64,000 nucleotides of DNA, from contig NZ_QRGC01000008.1 in assembly GCF_003448965.1 (NCBI RefSeq), positions 1-64,000 of the forward strand, written 5' to 3'. Shown here one piece after another: positions 17,290 to 25,799 of this stretch (its first letter is position 1; each line of letters begins with the position of its first letter). The notes under the pieces were generated by a model, which was not told the origin of the DNA, did not search any database, and saw only the letters and a list, made by a program, of their open reading frames with translations. Source of the DNA: Oceanicella sp. SM1341. Its GTDB lineage: Bacteria; Pseudomonadota; Alphaproteobacteria; Rhodobacterales; Rhodobacteraceae. A program made the translations under genes and the position numbers.

Positions 17290-18021
17290 CTACCCCGCCC
17301 CGTAAAGCGGATCCGAGCGCGCCAGGTGGTCGCCCATCATGCGCACGGCGCCCTCGGTGTCGTCGGCCTCGAGATGGTCGACGATGCGCTCGTGCTCGCT
17401 CAGCGTGGTCTTCTCGCGGCCCGACCAGTGCAGCAGCGGGGTGTAATACTCGAAGAGCCAGGAGAGCATCGCCTGCGTCACCGCCTGGATCAGCGGGTTT
17501 CCGGTGAGCCGGGCGATGGCGACGTGGAAGGCGATGTCCTTTTCCACGAAGGCCTTGTCGTCGCCCAGCGAGCTGCGCTGGTCGGCCACGGCGGCGCGCA
17601 GGGCGGCGATGTCGGCCGGGGTGCAGCGCCCGGCGAGCAGTTGCACCGAGCCCGCCTCCAGCAGCTTGCGCAGCTGCTTGAGGTGCTCGAGGTTCGCGGG
17701 CTCGGTGGAGAGCAGCAGCTTGGCGATGTCGTCGACCTGGTCGAAGGCGATCACGGCGGTGAGCTTGTTCACCCGGCTGCGCTCGCCGTGCGAGATCGAG
17801 ATCAGCCCCTTGTTGGCCATCGACTGCAGCGCCTCGCGCACCGCCGGCCGCCCCACCCCGAAGCGCTCCATCAGCGCGCGCTCGGAGGGCATCACGTCAC
17901 CGGGGGCAAGCTCGCCGGAGCGGATCATCGCCCACAGCCGGTCGAACACCTGGTCCGAGAGTTTCTGGCGGATGATGGGCGCGTCGGTGCCCGGCTGGTC
18001 GGTGGTGGAGTGGCGTGACAT
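17290..18021 (-). CDS. GntR-family (FadR subfamily) regulator, probable regulator of the D-apiose locus
   Basis: 243 residues. N-terminal winged helix (about 20-85) with LSDQVFDRLWAMIRSGELAPG and PSERALMERFGVGRPAVREA, then an all-helical FCD ligand-binding domain whose candidate metal-site residues include D/H in KDIAFHVAIARLTGN and the late His in LSEHERIVDHLEA. The sequence after the HTH (ALQSMANKGLISISHGERSRV) recalls NanR-like members. It is followed on the same strand by nothing and preceded by apnO, with candidate 17-bp operators upstream of itself, apnO/oiaK and the ABC operon. An apiose-pathway intermediate is the likely effector (inference). Confidence 0.82.
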   Translation of the reverse strand: MSRHSTTDQPGTDAPIIRQKLSDQVFDRLWAMIRSGELAPGDVMPSERALMERFGVGRPAVREALQSMANKGLISISHGERSRVNKLTAVIAFDQVDDIAKLLLSTEPANLEHLKQLRKLLEAGSVQLLAGRCTPADIAALRAAVADQRSSLGDDKAFVEKDIAFHVAIARLTGNPLIQAVTQAMLSWLFEYYTPLLHWSGREKTTLSEHERIVDHLEADDTEGAVRMMGDHLARSDPLYGAG

Positions 18022-18061
18022 CTGCTTCCCTGGCCTGCGAGCCTGCCAGCATAGCTGCTCG

Positions 18062-18078
18062 CACTGGCATCACAAGTG
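18062..18078. promoter_or_regulatory. GntR operator candidate upstream of gntR
   Basis: CACTGGCATCACAAGTG. It shares arms ACT/AGT, the 9-bp centre and the GGYAT core with the sites at 18987-19003 and 29207-29223. It lies 41 bp upstream of the GntR start codon, consistent with autoregulation. Confidence 0.45.
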
Positions 18079-18119
18079 AATGAGATGACGGGCCGGGCCC
18101 CCTCCGCCCGGCCGCCGGT

Positions 18120-18947
18120 TCAGGTGATGCGCTCGATGCTGGCGGCGATCTCCTCGGGCTCGAACACGCGCTTCCAGTCGTCGCGCATCAGCACCGGCTT
18201 GCCGAACTCGATCGCCTTGTTGCAGGCGTCCGAGAACACGCCCTCCACCTCGTCGAAGATCACCGCGCCGAGGATGTTCATGTGGCCCAGCAGGAAGTCC
18301 CGCGCCGCCTCCGGCGCCACGCCGCGGGCCACCACTTCGTCCATCGCCTCGCGCATCACCACGAGGAGCGAGGCGCAGACCGTCTCCGACAGGCCCGGCT
18401 CCAGCAGCGCCATGCCCTCCACGCTCACCCGGTGCGAGCGCACCACCGGCGCGTAGATCGCGCGGCCCACCTTCTCGCCGAGCGCGTAATGCTCCTCCGG
18501 GCCCTGCATCAGCGCGTTCACGATGCCCTGTTTCGCGGCGATGCCGCCGAAATGGTCGCGCTTCGCCGCCATGTCGGTCTCGTCGTTGAAGATCGGCGGG
18601 TGGCAGGGGTGGGTGACGAAATAGCTCACGTCCGCCCGCTCCGGCAGGTGGCCGGCGAAGGGGCCCGCCGCGTCGAGGCAGACCACCATCGCCCCCGAGG
18701 GCACCTTGTCGATGATCGAGGCGGCCACGGCGCGGATCGCCGTGTCGGGCACCGCGAGCACCACCACATCGGCGCCGGCGAGCGCCTCCTCGGCCGTCAC
18801 GCACTCCAGCCCCAGCGCCTCGCGCAGCCGGGCCCGCCCCGCCTCCGAGACCTCCACGTGCACGGTGTCGAATTCCGAGGCCGCGAGGTTGCGCGACAGG
18901 CGCAGCCCCATCTTTCCGCCCGCTCCGAATAAGGCCAGTCTGGTCAC
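18120..18947 (-). CDS. apnO: D-apionate oxidoisomerase-like dehydrogenase
   Basis: 275 residues. N-terminal NAD-binding Rossmann motif FGAGGKMGLRL (about 7-17), then VVLAVPDTAIRAV, HPCHPPIFND and a C-terminal helical domain of the phosphogluconate dehydrogenase-like superfamily (LLVVMREAMDEVVARGVAPEAARD). In the known D-apionate pathway ApnO oxidises and isomerises D-apionate to 3-oxoisoapionate. The assignment rests on family plus the rare neighbourhood: DUF1537 kinase and RuBisCO-like protein divergently next door, and apiose dehydrogenase, lactonase and ABC importer nearby. Start ATG at 18947 with GGAGAGAC just upstream. The C-terminal half is longer than needed for a simple NAD dehydrogenase, as expected for this family. 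Confidence 0.75.
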   Translation of the reverse strand: MTRLALFGAGGKMGLRLSRNLAASEFDTVHVEVSEAGRARLREALGLECVTAEEALAGADVVVLAVPDTAIRAVAASIIDKVPSGAMVVCLDAAGPFAGHLPERADVSYFVTHPCHPPIFNDETDMAAKRDHFGGIAAKQGIVNALMQGPEEHYALGEKVGRAIYAPVVRSHRVSVEGMALLEPGLSETVCASLLVVMREAMDEVVARGVAPEAARDFLLGHMNILGAVIFDEVEGVFSDACNKAIEFGKPVLMRDDWKRVFEPEEIAASIERIT

Positions 18948-18981
18948 GGCGTCTCTCCCCTGTGCTTCTGCTTGGCATTGA

Positions 18982-19008
18982 TTGACAACTGGTATGATAA
19001 GTTACTAA
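18982..19008 (+). promoter_or_regulatory. Divergent apnO/oiaK promoter with GntR operator candidate
   Basis: Consensus TTGACA at 18982-18987 and TACTAA at 19003-19008 form a candidate sigma-70-like promoter toward oiaK, with a short 15-bp spacer. AACTGGTATGATAAGTT at 18987-19003 (arms AACT/AGTT) fills the space between them and matches the sites upstream of gntR and of the ABC operon. A bound regulator would block this promoter. Confidence 0.5.
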
Positions 19009-19018
19009 GCATGTCATT

Positions 19019-20419
19019 ATGTCAAGCGAGCAGGTGAGCGAGACCCGCATGGAGAGCCCCGACGACACCCTTCCCGAGGGCCTGCTGCTCGCCTGGTACG
19101 GCGATGATTTCACCGGTGCGGCGGCGGTGATGGAGGTGCTGGCCTTCGCCGGCCTGCCCGCCCTGCTGTTCCTCGCGCCGCCTGACGCGGCGCGGCTGGC
19201 GCGCTACCCCGGCCTGCGCGCCGTGGGCGTGGCCTCCACCGCCCGGGCGCAGGACCCCGCCTGGATGGAGGCACACCTGCCCGGGGCCTTCGCCGCCCTG
19301 CACGCTCTCGGCGCGCCGCTCCTGCACTACAAGGTATGCTCCACGCTCGATTCCGCGCCCCGTATCGGCTCCATCGGCAAGGCGACCGAAATCGGCGCCG
19401 ATCTCTCCGGCGCCCGGGTGGTGCCGGTGCTGGTGGCCGCGCCGCAGATGCGCCGCTACCAGGCCTTCGGCCATCTCTTCGCCGGCATGGGGGCGGAGGT
19501 GTTCCGCCTCGACCGCCACCCGGTGATGGCCCGCCACCCGGTGACCCCGATGACCGAGGCCGACGTGGCCCGCCACATCGCCCTGCAATCGCCCCGGCTG
19601 GCGCCCTCCTGCCTCACGCTCGAAGCACTCGCCGCCGGCGCCCGCCTGCCCGCACCACCCGAGGACGGCCGCATCGCGCTGGTGACGCTCGACAGCATGG
19701 ACGCGGGCTCCGAGGCCGCCGCCGGCCGGCTGATCTGGGAGGCGCGGGGGCAGGCGCCCTTCGTCGTCGGCTCGCAGGGCGTGGAATACGCCCTGGTGGG
19801 CCACTGGCAGGCGCAGGGCTGGCTCGCCCCGCCTGCCCCGGTGCCGGGCATCGGGCGCGGCGGGCCGATGGTCACGGTTTCCGGCTCGGTCTCGCCCACC
19901 ACGGCGGAGCAGATCGGCTGGTCGCGCCGCAACAGCTTCGCCTGCATCCCCTTCGACGCCGCCCGCGCCTGTACCGGCGGGCTGGAGGCGGAAGTGGAGC
20001 GCGTGGCCACCGCGGCCCTCGAAGCCATCGCCGCCGGGCAGGACCCGCTGATCCACACCGCCGAGGGGCCGGACGACCCCGCCGTCACCCGCTTCCGCGC
20101 CGCCCTCGCCACCTCCGGGCTCACCGCGGCGGAGGCGAACCGCCGCACGGGCGCCGCCCTCGGCCGGGCGCTGGCGCAGGTGCTGGAGCGCAGCGGCGCG
20201 CGGCGCGCGGTGGTCTCGGGCGGCGACACGTCGGGTTTCGCCACCGCCGAGCTGGGCATCTTCGCGCTCGAGGCGCTGGCCCCCACCATCCCCGGCGCCG
20301 CCCTGTTCCGCGCCCATGCCGACGGGCCGGCCGACGGGCTGGAACTGGCGCTGAAGGGCGGCCAGATGGGCAGCCCCGATTATTTCGGCTGGGTGCGTGA
20401 CGGAGGAGGAGCACGATGA
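19019..20419 (+). CDS. oiaK: DUF1537 four-carbon acid sugar kinase family, 3-oxoisoapionate kinase-like
   Basis: 466 residues from the ATG at 19019. The N-terminal DUF1537 motif WYGDDFTGAAAVMEVLAFAG, the KVCSTLDSAPRIGSIGKA stretch and the C-terminal nucleotide-binding VVSGGDTSGFA motif mark a four-carbon acid-sugar kinase. In the D-apionate pathway OiaK phosphorylates 3-oxoisoapionate at O4, giving the substrate of the RuBisCO-like protein encoded next (four-base overlap). Start is uncertain: an internal ATG at 19049 has AGGTGAG upstream, and a promoter at 18982-19008 would leave the first ATG almost leaderless, so 456 residues is possible. Confidence 0.8.
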   Translation: MSSEQVSETRMESPDDTLPEGLLLAWYGDDFTGAAAVMEVLAFAGLPALLFLAPPDAARLARYPGLRAVGVASTARAQDPAWMEAHLPGAFAALHALGAPLLHYKVCSTLDSAPRIGSIGKATEIGADLSGARVVPVLVAAPQMRRYQAFGHLFAGMGAEVFRLDRHPVMARHPVTPMTEADVARHIALQSPRLAPSCLTLEALAAGARLPAPPEDGRIALVTLDSMDAGSEAAAGRLIWEARGQAPFVVGSQGVEYALVGHWQAQGWLAPPAPVPGIGRGGPMVTVSGSVSPTTAEQIGWSRRNSFACIPFDAARACTGGLEAEVERVATAALEAIAAGQDPLIHTAEGPDDPAVTRFRAALATSGLTAAEANRRTGAALGRALAQVLERSGARRAVVSGGDTSGFATAELGIFALEALAPTIPGAALFRAHADGPADGLELALKGGQMGSPDYFGWVRDGGGAR

Positions 20420-21693
20420 GCCGCATCACCGCAACCTACGACATCGAGACGCCCGCGGGCCTGGAGCGCGCCGCCGCGGTGCTGGCGGGCGAGCAGTCCA
20501 CCGGCACCTTCGTGCGCCTCGCCGCCGAGACCGACGCGCTGCGCGCGCGCTCCGCCGCGCGCATCGAGAGCCTCTCGCCCACCGGCAGCAGCGCGGAGCC
20601 CGCCCTGCCCTGCCGCCTCAGCGGCGCGGCCTACGAGCGCGCGCGCCTCACGGTGAGCTGGCCGCTCGCCAGCATCGGGCCCTCGCTGCCCAACCTGCTC
20701 TCCACCGTGGCGGGAAACCTGTTCGAGCTCGCCGAGTTCTCGGCCCTGCGCCTCACCGACATCACCCTGCCGGCGGAATTCGGCGCGGCAAACCCCGGGC
20801 CGCAGTTCGGCGCGCCCGGCACAAGGGCGCTGATGGGCGGCCATGAAGGGCCCCTCATCGGCACCATCGTGAAGCCCAGCGTCGGGCTCAGCGCGCAGGA
20901 GACCGCCGGGCTTGCCGGCACGCTCGCCGCCGCGGGCATCGACTTCATCAAGGATGACGAGCTGCAGGCCAACGGCCCGAACTGCCCCCTGCCCGAGCGT
21001 GTCGCCGCCGTGAGCCGGGTGCTCGACGCCCATGCGCAGCGCACGGGCAAGCGGGTGCTCTACGCCTTCAACATCACCGACGAGGTGGAGCAGATGTGGC
21101 GCAACCTCGAGCTGCTGGAGGCGCATGGCGCGCTCTGCGCCATGGTCTGCGTGAGCTCGGTGGGGCTCACCGGCCTGCGCGCGCTGCGCGACCGCGCGCC
21201 GATGCTGGTGCATGGCCACCGGGCGGGCTGGGGGCTCTACTCGCGCTCGCCGCATGTCGGCATCGATTTCGGCGTGTGGCAGAAGCTCTGGCGGCTGGCG
21301 GGCGCCGACCACCTGCATGTGAACGGGCTGGGCAGCAAGTTCACCGAGCCCGACGCGGTGGTGGCCCGCTCCGCCCGCTCGCTGCAGGCCCCGGCCTGCG
21401 ACGGCGCGGGGCCCGCGCATGCGGCGATGCCGGTGTTCTCCTCGGGCCAGACCGTGTGGCAGGTCGACCCCTCGCGGCGGCTCCTGGGCAGCGACGATTT
21501 CATCTTCTGCGCGGGGGGCGGCATCATGAGCCACCCCGGCGGCCCGGCAGCCGGCGTGGTCGCCTTGCGCCAGGCGGCGGAAGCGGCGCGCGACGGCGTG
21601 CCGATCGGGACCCGCGCCGCCGAGGCCCCCGAGCTGCGCGACGCCCTCGGCGCCTTCCGGCGGCCGGAGATGGACCTCGACGGGCTGTTCTGA
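20416..21693 (+). CDS. RuBisCO-like protein, 3-oxoisoapionate-4-phosphate decarboxylase or transcarboxylase/hydrolase
   Basis: 425 residues, form-IV-like RuBisCO large chain. Active-site elements are present: GTIVKPSVGLS, FIKDDE with Lys179, Asp181 and Glu182 at the carbamylated-Lys/metal-ligand positions, GHRAGWGLYSRSP, DHLHVNGLGSKF and GGGIMSHPGG. No small subunit or phosphoribulokinase is nearby. Overlap with the DUF1537 kinase and the apionate setting point to OiaX (3-oxoisoapionate-4-phosphate to L-erythrulose-1-phosphate and CO2) or OiaT (to 3-phosphoglycerate and glycolate). I cannot separate the two by eye, so no symbol is given. The ATG overlaps the kinase stop by four bases. Confidence 0.8.
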   Translation: MSRITATYDIETPAGLERAAAVLAGEQSTGTFVRLAAETDALRARSAARIESLSPTGSSAEPALPCRLSGAAYERARLTVSWPLASIGPSLPNLLSTVAGNLFELAEFSALRLTDITLPAEFGAANPGPQFGAPGTRALMGGHEGPLIGTIVKPSVGLSAQETAGLAGTLAAAGIDFIKDDELQANGPNCPLPERVAAVSRVLDAHAQRTGKRVLYAFNITDEVEQMWRNLELLEAHGALCAMVCVSSVGLTGLRALRDRAPMLVHGHRAGWGLYSRSPHVGIDFGVWQKLWRLAGADHLHVNGLGSKFTEPDAVVARSARSLQAPACDGAGPAHAAMPVFSSGQTVWQVDPSRRLLGSDDFIFCAGGGIMSHPGGPAAGVVALRQAAEAARDGVPIGTRAAEAPELRDALGAFRRPEMDLDGLF

Positions 21694-21705
21694 GCCGCGC
21701 CCGGA

Positions 21706-21719
21706 TTGCCAGTTGGCAA
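21706..21719. promoter_or_regulatory. Short perfect palindrome after RuBisCO-like gene
   Basis: TTGCCA-GT-TGGCAA, 12 bp after the stop codon. The 2-base centre is too small for an RNA loop, so a protein-binding site or part of a larger fold with the following CCGGAAAGCC-like segments is possible. Between here and 21931 no gene is visible. Confidence 0.3.
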
Positions 21720-21931
21720 GCCTCTGGAGGCCTTCGGCTTTCCGGGGGAAGCGTCCGGCTGCTCACCCGGCCGTCGGCGGGCCGGCCGGCTCGCGGAGGC
21801 CCGTGCCGCAAGCGCGGCGGGGTGCCCGCCCCCTGCCTTGGGCGCGCGGGTCTGTCCACTGTGAACGGGGCCGGGGTTCGGGCCCGTCGCTGCGTTGAAG
21901 TGTGACGGCCGCTTCCCGCGCCGGGGGCCGC

Positions 21932-23704
21932 TCAGCGGACCTCCGCGCCTTCGGTGACGCGGCAGGCGTAGGGGCCGAGGGTTTCGCCCTCCGCCTCCTG
22001 CGCCTCGGGCGTGAGGTTGGCGAGGAACAGCGTGTCGCCCAGCTCCAGCCGCGCGAGGCCATCGGCTATCCGGCCGCCGTGAACCGGTGCGCCGGCGAGG
22101 CGGGCAAGCCGGGTGATCGGGTCGGCCAGCGGGCGCAGGCTGCCGTCGTCGCGGATCAGGCCGCGCGGGCCGTAGAGGGCGGCGGGGGTCCAGGCGGTGA
22201 GGCCGGCGGGCGCGAGGGCGGTGGCGAGGCCGAGGGTCCAGGCGGCGGCGAAGGCGCCGTCCTGCCGCGGGTCGTCATCGGCCATGCACAGGCGCGCGCG
22301 GCCGGGGTTGGGCATGGTGCGGCTGCCGTAGGGGTTCTGGCGCATCGCGATGGTGGAGGGGCCGAGCCGGCAGGGCAGGCCGCCGAGCAGCGCGCGCGCC
22401 GAGGCGGTGATGTAGGGCACCGCTTCGAGCCCCTCCATCACCGAGACATCGTCGGCCGCGTGCACGATGGGGCAGAGCCCGTGGGTGGCGAAGTCCAGCA
22501 GCGCCACCGGGGGCGGCTTGCGGTTCAGCTCGGGAAAGAAGCTCGCCATGCCGCCGCCCATCGCCATGCCCGGCGGGAAGGCGGCCCGGGCGGCGCGGTG
22601 AATGTCGGCGAGGGGCGGGCAGGCCGGCCAGGCCGAGCCCGGCGGCGTCGACTGCCGGTCCACCGACGGGCAGACCATCACCGAGGCGGGGCGGAAGCCG
22701 GCCTCGGCCACGGCGGCGGCGTAGCCTGCGAACTCGGCCCCGAGGTCGCCCCCCGGCGGGCAGCGGGCGATGAGTTCGAGGTCGAAGGCACCCTCCCAGG
22801 CGCGCTGCAGGGCGGCGAAGGCGGCGAGCTCCGCCGCACCCTGCCCCGCCGCGGTGTCGAGATGGCAGAGCAGGCGCTGGGGCGCGATGGCGCGCAGGGC
22901 GGTGGGGTCGGCCGCCGCGCGGGTGGCCTCGGCGGCTGTGATCACAAGCGCGGTTTCGGGGAAGCGCGGCTCCGCGGGGCCGGGGGGCAGCGGCTCGGCT
23001 GGGGGGCTGGCGGGCGCGGGCGCCCAGCTCAGATGCACGGATTGCGCGAGGGGCGCGCCATCCTCCAGCCGGTAGGGCCAGGGGAGGGCCAGCGGGCGGT
23101 TGTAGGTCTTGAACGAGGCATCGCCCCATTGCCGCTGGTCCTCCATCTCGAACGTGTCGCCCTCCAGAAGGCAGGTGACCCGCAGGCCGCCGGCCACGTG
23201 GCGGAGCGCGCGGATGTCCTTGAAGGGCTGCCAGGGCGCGATGAGCAGCGGGAAGCGCGCCGCCTCCTCCCGCCCGTCGCCATGGGTGACGGTGACCGGG
23301 GCGCCCGCCACGCCGAGGATGGGGTGGAGCACGGTGAAGCCGGCGCGGTTGGTCTCGAAAGCGCCCGTGGCCCGGCCGGAGGCGCTGACGGTGAGGCGGT
23401 CCAGCCCGGCCTCGATGCGCAGCGTGACGTCGAGCCGGGCGGTGCCGGTGCGGAAGCGGGCGTGGAAGGTGACCACGAGGCGGTCGGGGCCCTCCTCCGC
23501 CGCGAGGTCGGTGATCTCGGGCGCGAGCGTGCCCCAGTCGCGGTCGCGCACGGGGAAGGAGACGGAGCGGATGAGCTCCGTCCCGCCGTGGCGGATGTGG
23601 CGCAGGGCGCCCTCCTCCAGCGTGAAGCTCAGGGCGCCAAGGGTGAAGCGCCGTGCCGTGGCGGGCAGCACATCGGTGCCCCAGAGGGCGCGCGCCGCGC
23701 TCAC
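21932..23704 (-). CDS. apnL: Probable D-apionate lactonase (apiose-lactone hydrolase)
   Basis: 590 residues; start GTG at 23704 overlaps the stop of the upstream dehydrogenase gene by four bases (GTGA). The first 250 residues are beta-rich (FTLGALSFTLEEGALRHIRHGG, FETNRAGFTVLHP). The second half contains FFPELNRKPPP, HAADDVSVMEGLEAVPYI and NPYGSRTMPNPGRARLCM and could be a barrel. I do not see the usual SMP-30 or lactonase motifs. Identification as ApnL, which opens the lactone made by apiose dehydrogenase, rests on size, general look and location directly after the ApsD-like gene in an otherwise complete apiose set. A glycoside-hydrolase-like relative is the main alternative. Confidence 0.62.
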   Translation of the reverse strand: MSAARALWGTDVLPATARRFTLGALSFTLEEGALRHIRHGGTELIRSVSFPVRDRDWGTLAPEITDLAAEEGPDRLVVTFHARFRTGTARLDVTLRIEAGLDRLTVSASGRATGAFETNRAGFTVLHPILGVAGAPVTVTHGDGREEAARFPLLIAPWQPFKDIRALRHVAGGLRVTCLLEGDTFEMEDQRQWGDASFKTYNRPLALPWPYRLEDGAPLAQSVHLSWAPAPASPPAEPLPPGPAEPRFPETALVITAAEATRAAADPTALRAIAPQRLLCHLDTAAGQGAAELAAFAALQRAWEGAFDLELIARCPPGGDLGAEFAGYAAAVAEAGFRPASVMVCPSVDRQSTPPGSAWPACPPLADIHRAARAAFPPGMAMGGGMASFFPELNRKPPPVALLDFATHGLCPIVHAADDVSVMEGLEAVPYITASARALLGGLPCRLGPSTIAMRQNPYGSRTMPNPGRARLCMADDDPRQDGAFAAAWTLGLATALAPAGLTAWTPAALYGPRGLIRDDGSLRPLADPITRLARLAGAPVHGGRIADGLARLELGDTLFLANLTPEAQEAEGETLGPYACRVTEGAEVR

Positions 23705-24723
23705 AGCTCGGCCGGGTCGAGCGTGCCGGCGCCGGCGGCGGAGGCGTATGCGGCCTCCACCAGCGCGAGGGTGCGCAGGTTGTCGGCGCCGCTGGTCTCG
23801 GGGGCGCGCCCGATCGCGAGACAGTCGAGGAAATGCGCCTGGATGCGCAGCACGCTCTCCTGGATGTTGTGCCAGGGCCGCTCGGCCCAGGGCAACAGCG
23901 GCGGGGCGACGGAGCGGCTCTCCTCGCCGCGAGGGGTGGAGAGGGTGAGGCGGTAGCCCGCGTCGAGCCGCAGGGTGCCGGCCTCGCCGTCGATCTCCAG
24001 CAGGGTTTCGGGGAAGGTCTCCGGGCTGCGGCGGGTGGCGTAGGAGCAATCCACCACCGAGGTGACCCCGCCGCGATGGGCGAGCAGCATGGTGGCCACG
24101 TCCTCGCCGCGGATGTCCGCGTTCACCCGCCGGGTGGTGGCGGAGAGGTGCGTCACCTCGCCGAAGAGCGCGCGGGCGATGTCGAGGATGTGGATGCCGA
24201 GGTCCTCGATGATGAAGCGCGGCTGGGTGGCGAGGTAGGGCTGGCCGGAGAACACGTCGAAGCCGGAGCGGAAGCTCACCCGGCCGAAGAAGGGCGCGCC
24301 GATGGCGCCGCCGTGCAGCGCGTCGATGGCGCTGCGCACCGCCCCCTGCCAGCGGAAGTTCTCGTGCACCATGAGGGTGACGCCGGCCGCCTCGCAGGCC
24401 GCGACCATGGCGCGGGCATCGGCCATGGAGGGGGCGAAGGGCTTCTGGCAGATCACGTGCACGCCCGCCGCCGCCGCCGCCTCCACCAGCACGCGGTGCG
24501 AGGCGACGGTGGTGGCGATGTCGACGAAGTCGAGCCGCTCGGCGGCGAGCATGGTGGCCGCGTCGGTGTAGGTGCGGGTGATGCCGAAGCGCGCCGCGGC
24601 GAAGGCGAGGTGCTCGGGGTCGCGGTCGCACAGCGCGGTGATCCCGACACCGGGCAGGTCTGCCCAGGCGTGGAGCTGGTTCTGCGCGAAGAACCCGCAG
24701 CCGATGACGGCGCCCTTGAGCAT
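23701..24723 (-). CDS. apsD: Gfo/Idh/MocA-family dehydrogenase, D-apiose dehydrogenase-like
   Basis: 340 residues. N-terminal NAD(P) motif VIGCGFFAQNQLHAW, the CQKPFAPS loop (EKP-type catalytic Lys) and the DLGIHILDIARALFG helix with the Asp/His pair are all present, then the C-terminal beta-sheet domain. In the apiose pathway ApsD oxidises D-apiose to D-apionolactone with NAD+. Family alone allows many sugar substrates; the ABC importer 11 bp upstream and lactonase candidate overlapping downstream make apiose likely. ATG at 24723 has GGGAGG upstream. Confidence 0.75.
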   Translation of the reverse strand: MLKGAVIGCGFFAQNQLHAWADLPGVGITALCDRDPEHLAFAAARFGITRTYTDAATMLAAERLDFVDIATTVASHRVLVEAAAAAGVHVICQKPFAPSMADARAMVAACEAAGVTLMVHENFRWQGAVRSAIDALHGGAIGAPFFGRVSFRSGFDVFSGQPYLATQPRFIIEDLGIHILDIARALFGEVTHLSATTRRVNADIRGEDVATMLLAHRGGVTSVVDCSYATRRSPETFPETLLEIDGEAGTLRLDAGYRLTLSTPRGEESRSVAPPLLPWAERPWHNIQESVLRIQAHFLDCLAIGRAPETSGADNLRTLALVEAAYASAAGAGTLDPAEL

Positions 24724-24734
24724 CGCGGCCTCCC

Positions 24735-25799
24735 TCACTTGCCCAGGGCGGCCTGCGCCTGCAGCGCCACCCGGGCCTGCAGGCGCTGCTGGGCCTGGTC
24801 GACCACCACGGCGGCGATGATCACCAGCCCCTTGATGACCGTCTGCCAGAAGGCGGAGACGCCCATCATCACCAGCCCGTCGGAGAGCACGCCGATGACG
24901 AAGGCGCCCACGATGGTGCCGCCGATGCGCCCGCGCCCGCCGGACATCGAGGTGCCGCCCAGCACCGCCGCGGCGATGGCGTTGAGCTCGAAGGTCTCGC
25001 CCGTGGCGGGGTGGGCGGCGACGAGCTGGGAGGAGATGATCAGCCCCACGAGCGCGGCGCAGAAGCCGGAGAACATGTAGACGAACATCTTGATGCGGTT
25101 CACCTTTACCCCCGAGAGGGCGGCGCCGCGCTCGTTGCCCCCCACGGCGTAGATGAACCGGCCCAGCGGCGTGCGCCGGGCGATGTAGGCGGCAAGGCAG
25201 CCCACCGCCACCAGCATCCAGATCGAGATCGGGATGCCGAGGAACGAGCCCGCGCCGATGAGCCGGAAGCTCGCCGAGCCATACTCGGGGTTGCCGCCGA
25301 GGTTGGGGAAGGTGGCGCCGTCCGACGACAGCAGGGCGAGGCCGCGCGCCACGTAGAGCGTGCCCAGCGTGGCGATGAAGGGGGCAACGTTGAGCTTTGT
25401 CACCAGCAGCCCGTTCACCGCCCCCACCGCGACACCGACGAGGATGACGATGAGGCAGATCTCCAGCGTGTTGAACTGGATCGACCAGCCCAGCCCGGGG
25501 TTCACCCCGTAGAGCACCAGCCAGCCCGCCACCATGCCGCAGAGCCCGACGATGGAGCCCACCGAGAGGTCGATGCCCCCGGAGATGATCACGAAGGTCA
25601 TGCCGATGGCGAGGAAGGCGTTCAGCGCCACGTGCTTGGACATGATCACCATGTTCGCCGTGGAGAGGAAGTTGGGTGCCGCGAAGGCGAAGAAGGCGAA
25701 GACGAGGATGAGCGCGATGAAGGTGCGGGCCTTCAGGAGCAGGAGCAGCGCGCCCTGCGTGCCGGCGCTGCCCGGCGGGTTCGTGGCGACGGCGGTCAT
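24735..25799 (-). CDS. Sugar ABC transporter permease (RbsC type), D-apiose importer
   Basis: 354 residues with about ten hydrophobic helices. Family marks are GMTFVIISGGIDLSVGS, NGLLVTKLNVAPFIATLGT, GGNERGAALSGV and AVLGGTSMSGGRGRIGG, all typical of ribose/xylose-class permeases (one gene, homodimer in the inner membrane). It overlaps the ATPase gene by four bases and is followed by the apiose dehydrogenase after 11 bp, so uptake and first oxidation are co-expressed. Confidence 0.88.
   Translation of the reverse strand: MTAVATNPPGSAGTQGALLLLLKARTFIALILVFAFFAFAAPNFLSTANMVIMSKHVALNAFLAIGMTFVIISGGIDLSVGSIVGLCGMVAGWLVLYGVNPGLGWSIQFNTLEICLIVILVGVAVGAVNGLLVTKLNVAPFIATLGTLYVARGLALLSSDGATFPNLGGNPEYGSASFRLIGAGSFLGIPISIWMLVAVGCLAAYIARRTPLGRFIYAVGGNERGAALSGVKVNRIKMFVYMFSGFCAALVGLIISSQLVAAHPATGETFELNAIAAAVLGGTSMSGGRGRIGGTIVGAFVIGVLSDGLVMMGVSAFWQTVIKGLVIIAAVVVDQAQQRLQARVALQAQAALGK

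Noticed and set aside
20416-21693. Carbon-fixing RuBisCO
   Set aside because: No small subunit, phosphoribulokinase or cbb genes; motif variants and the kinase overlap fit a RuBisCO-like protein of apionate catabolism.
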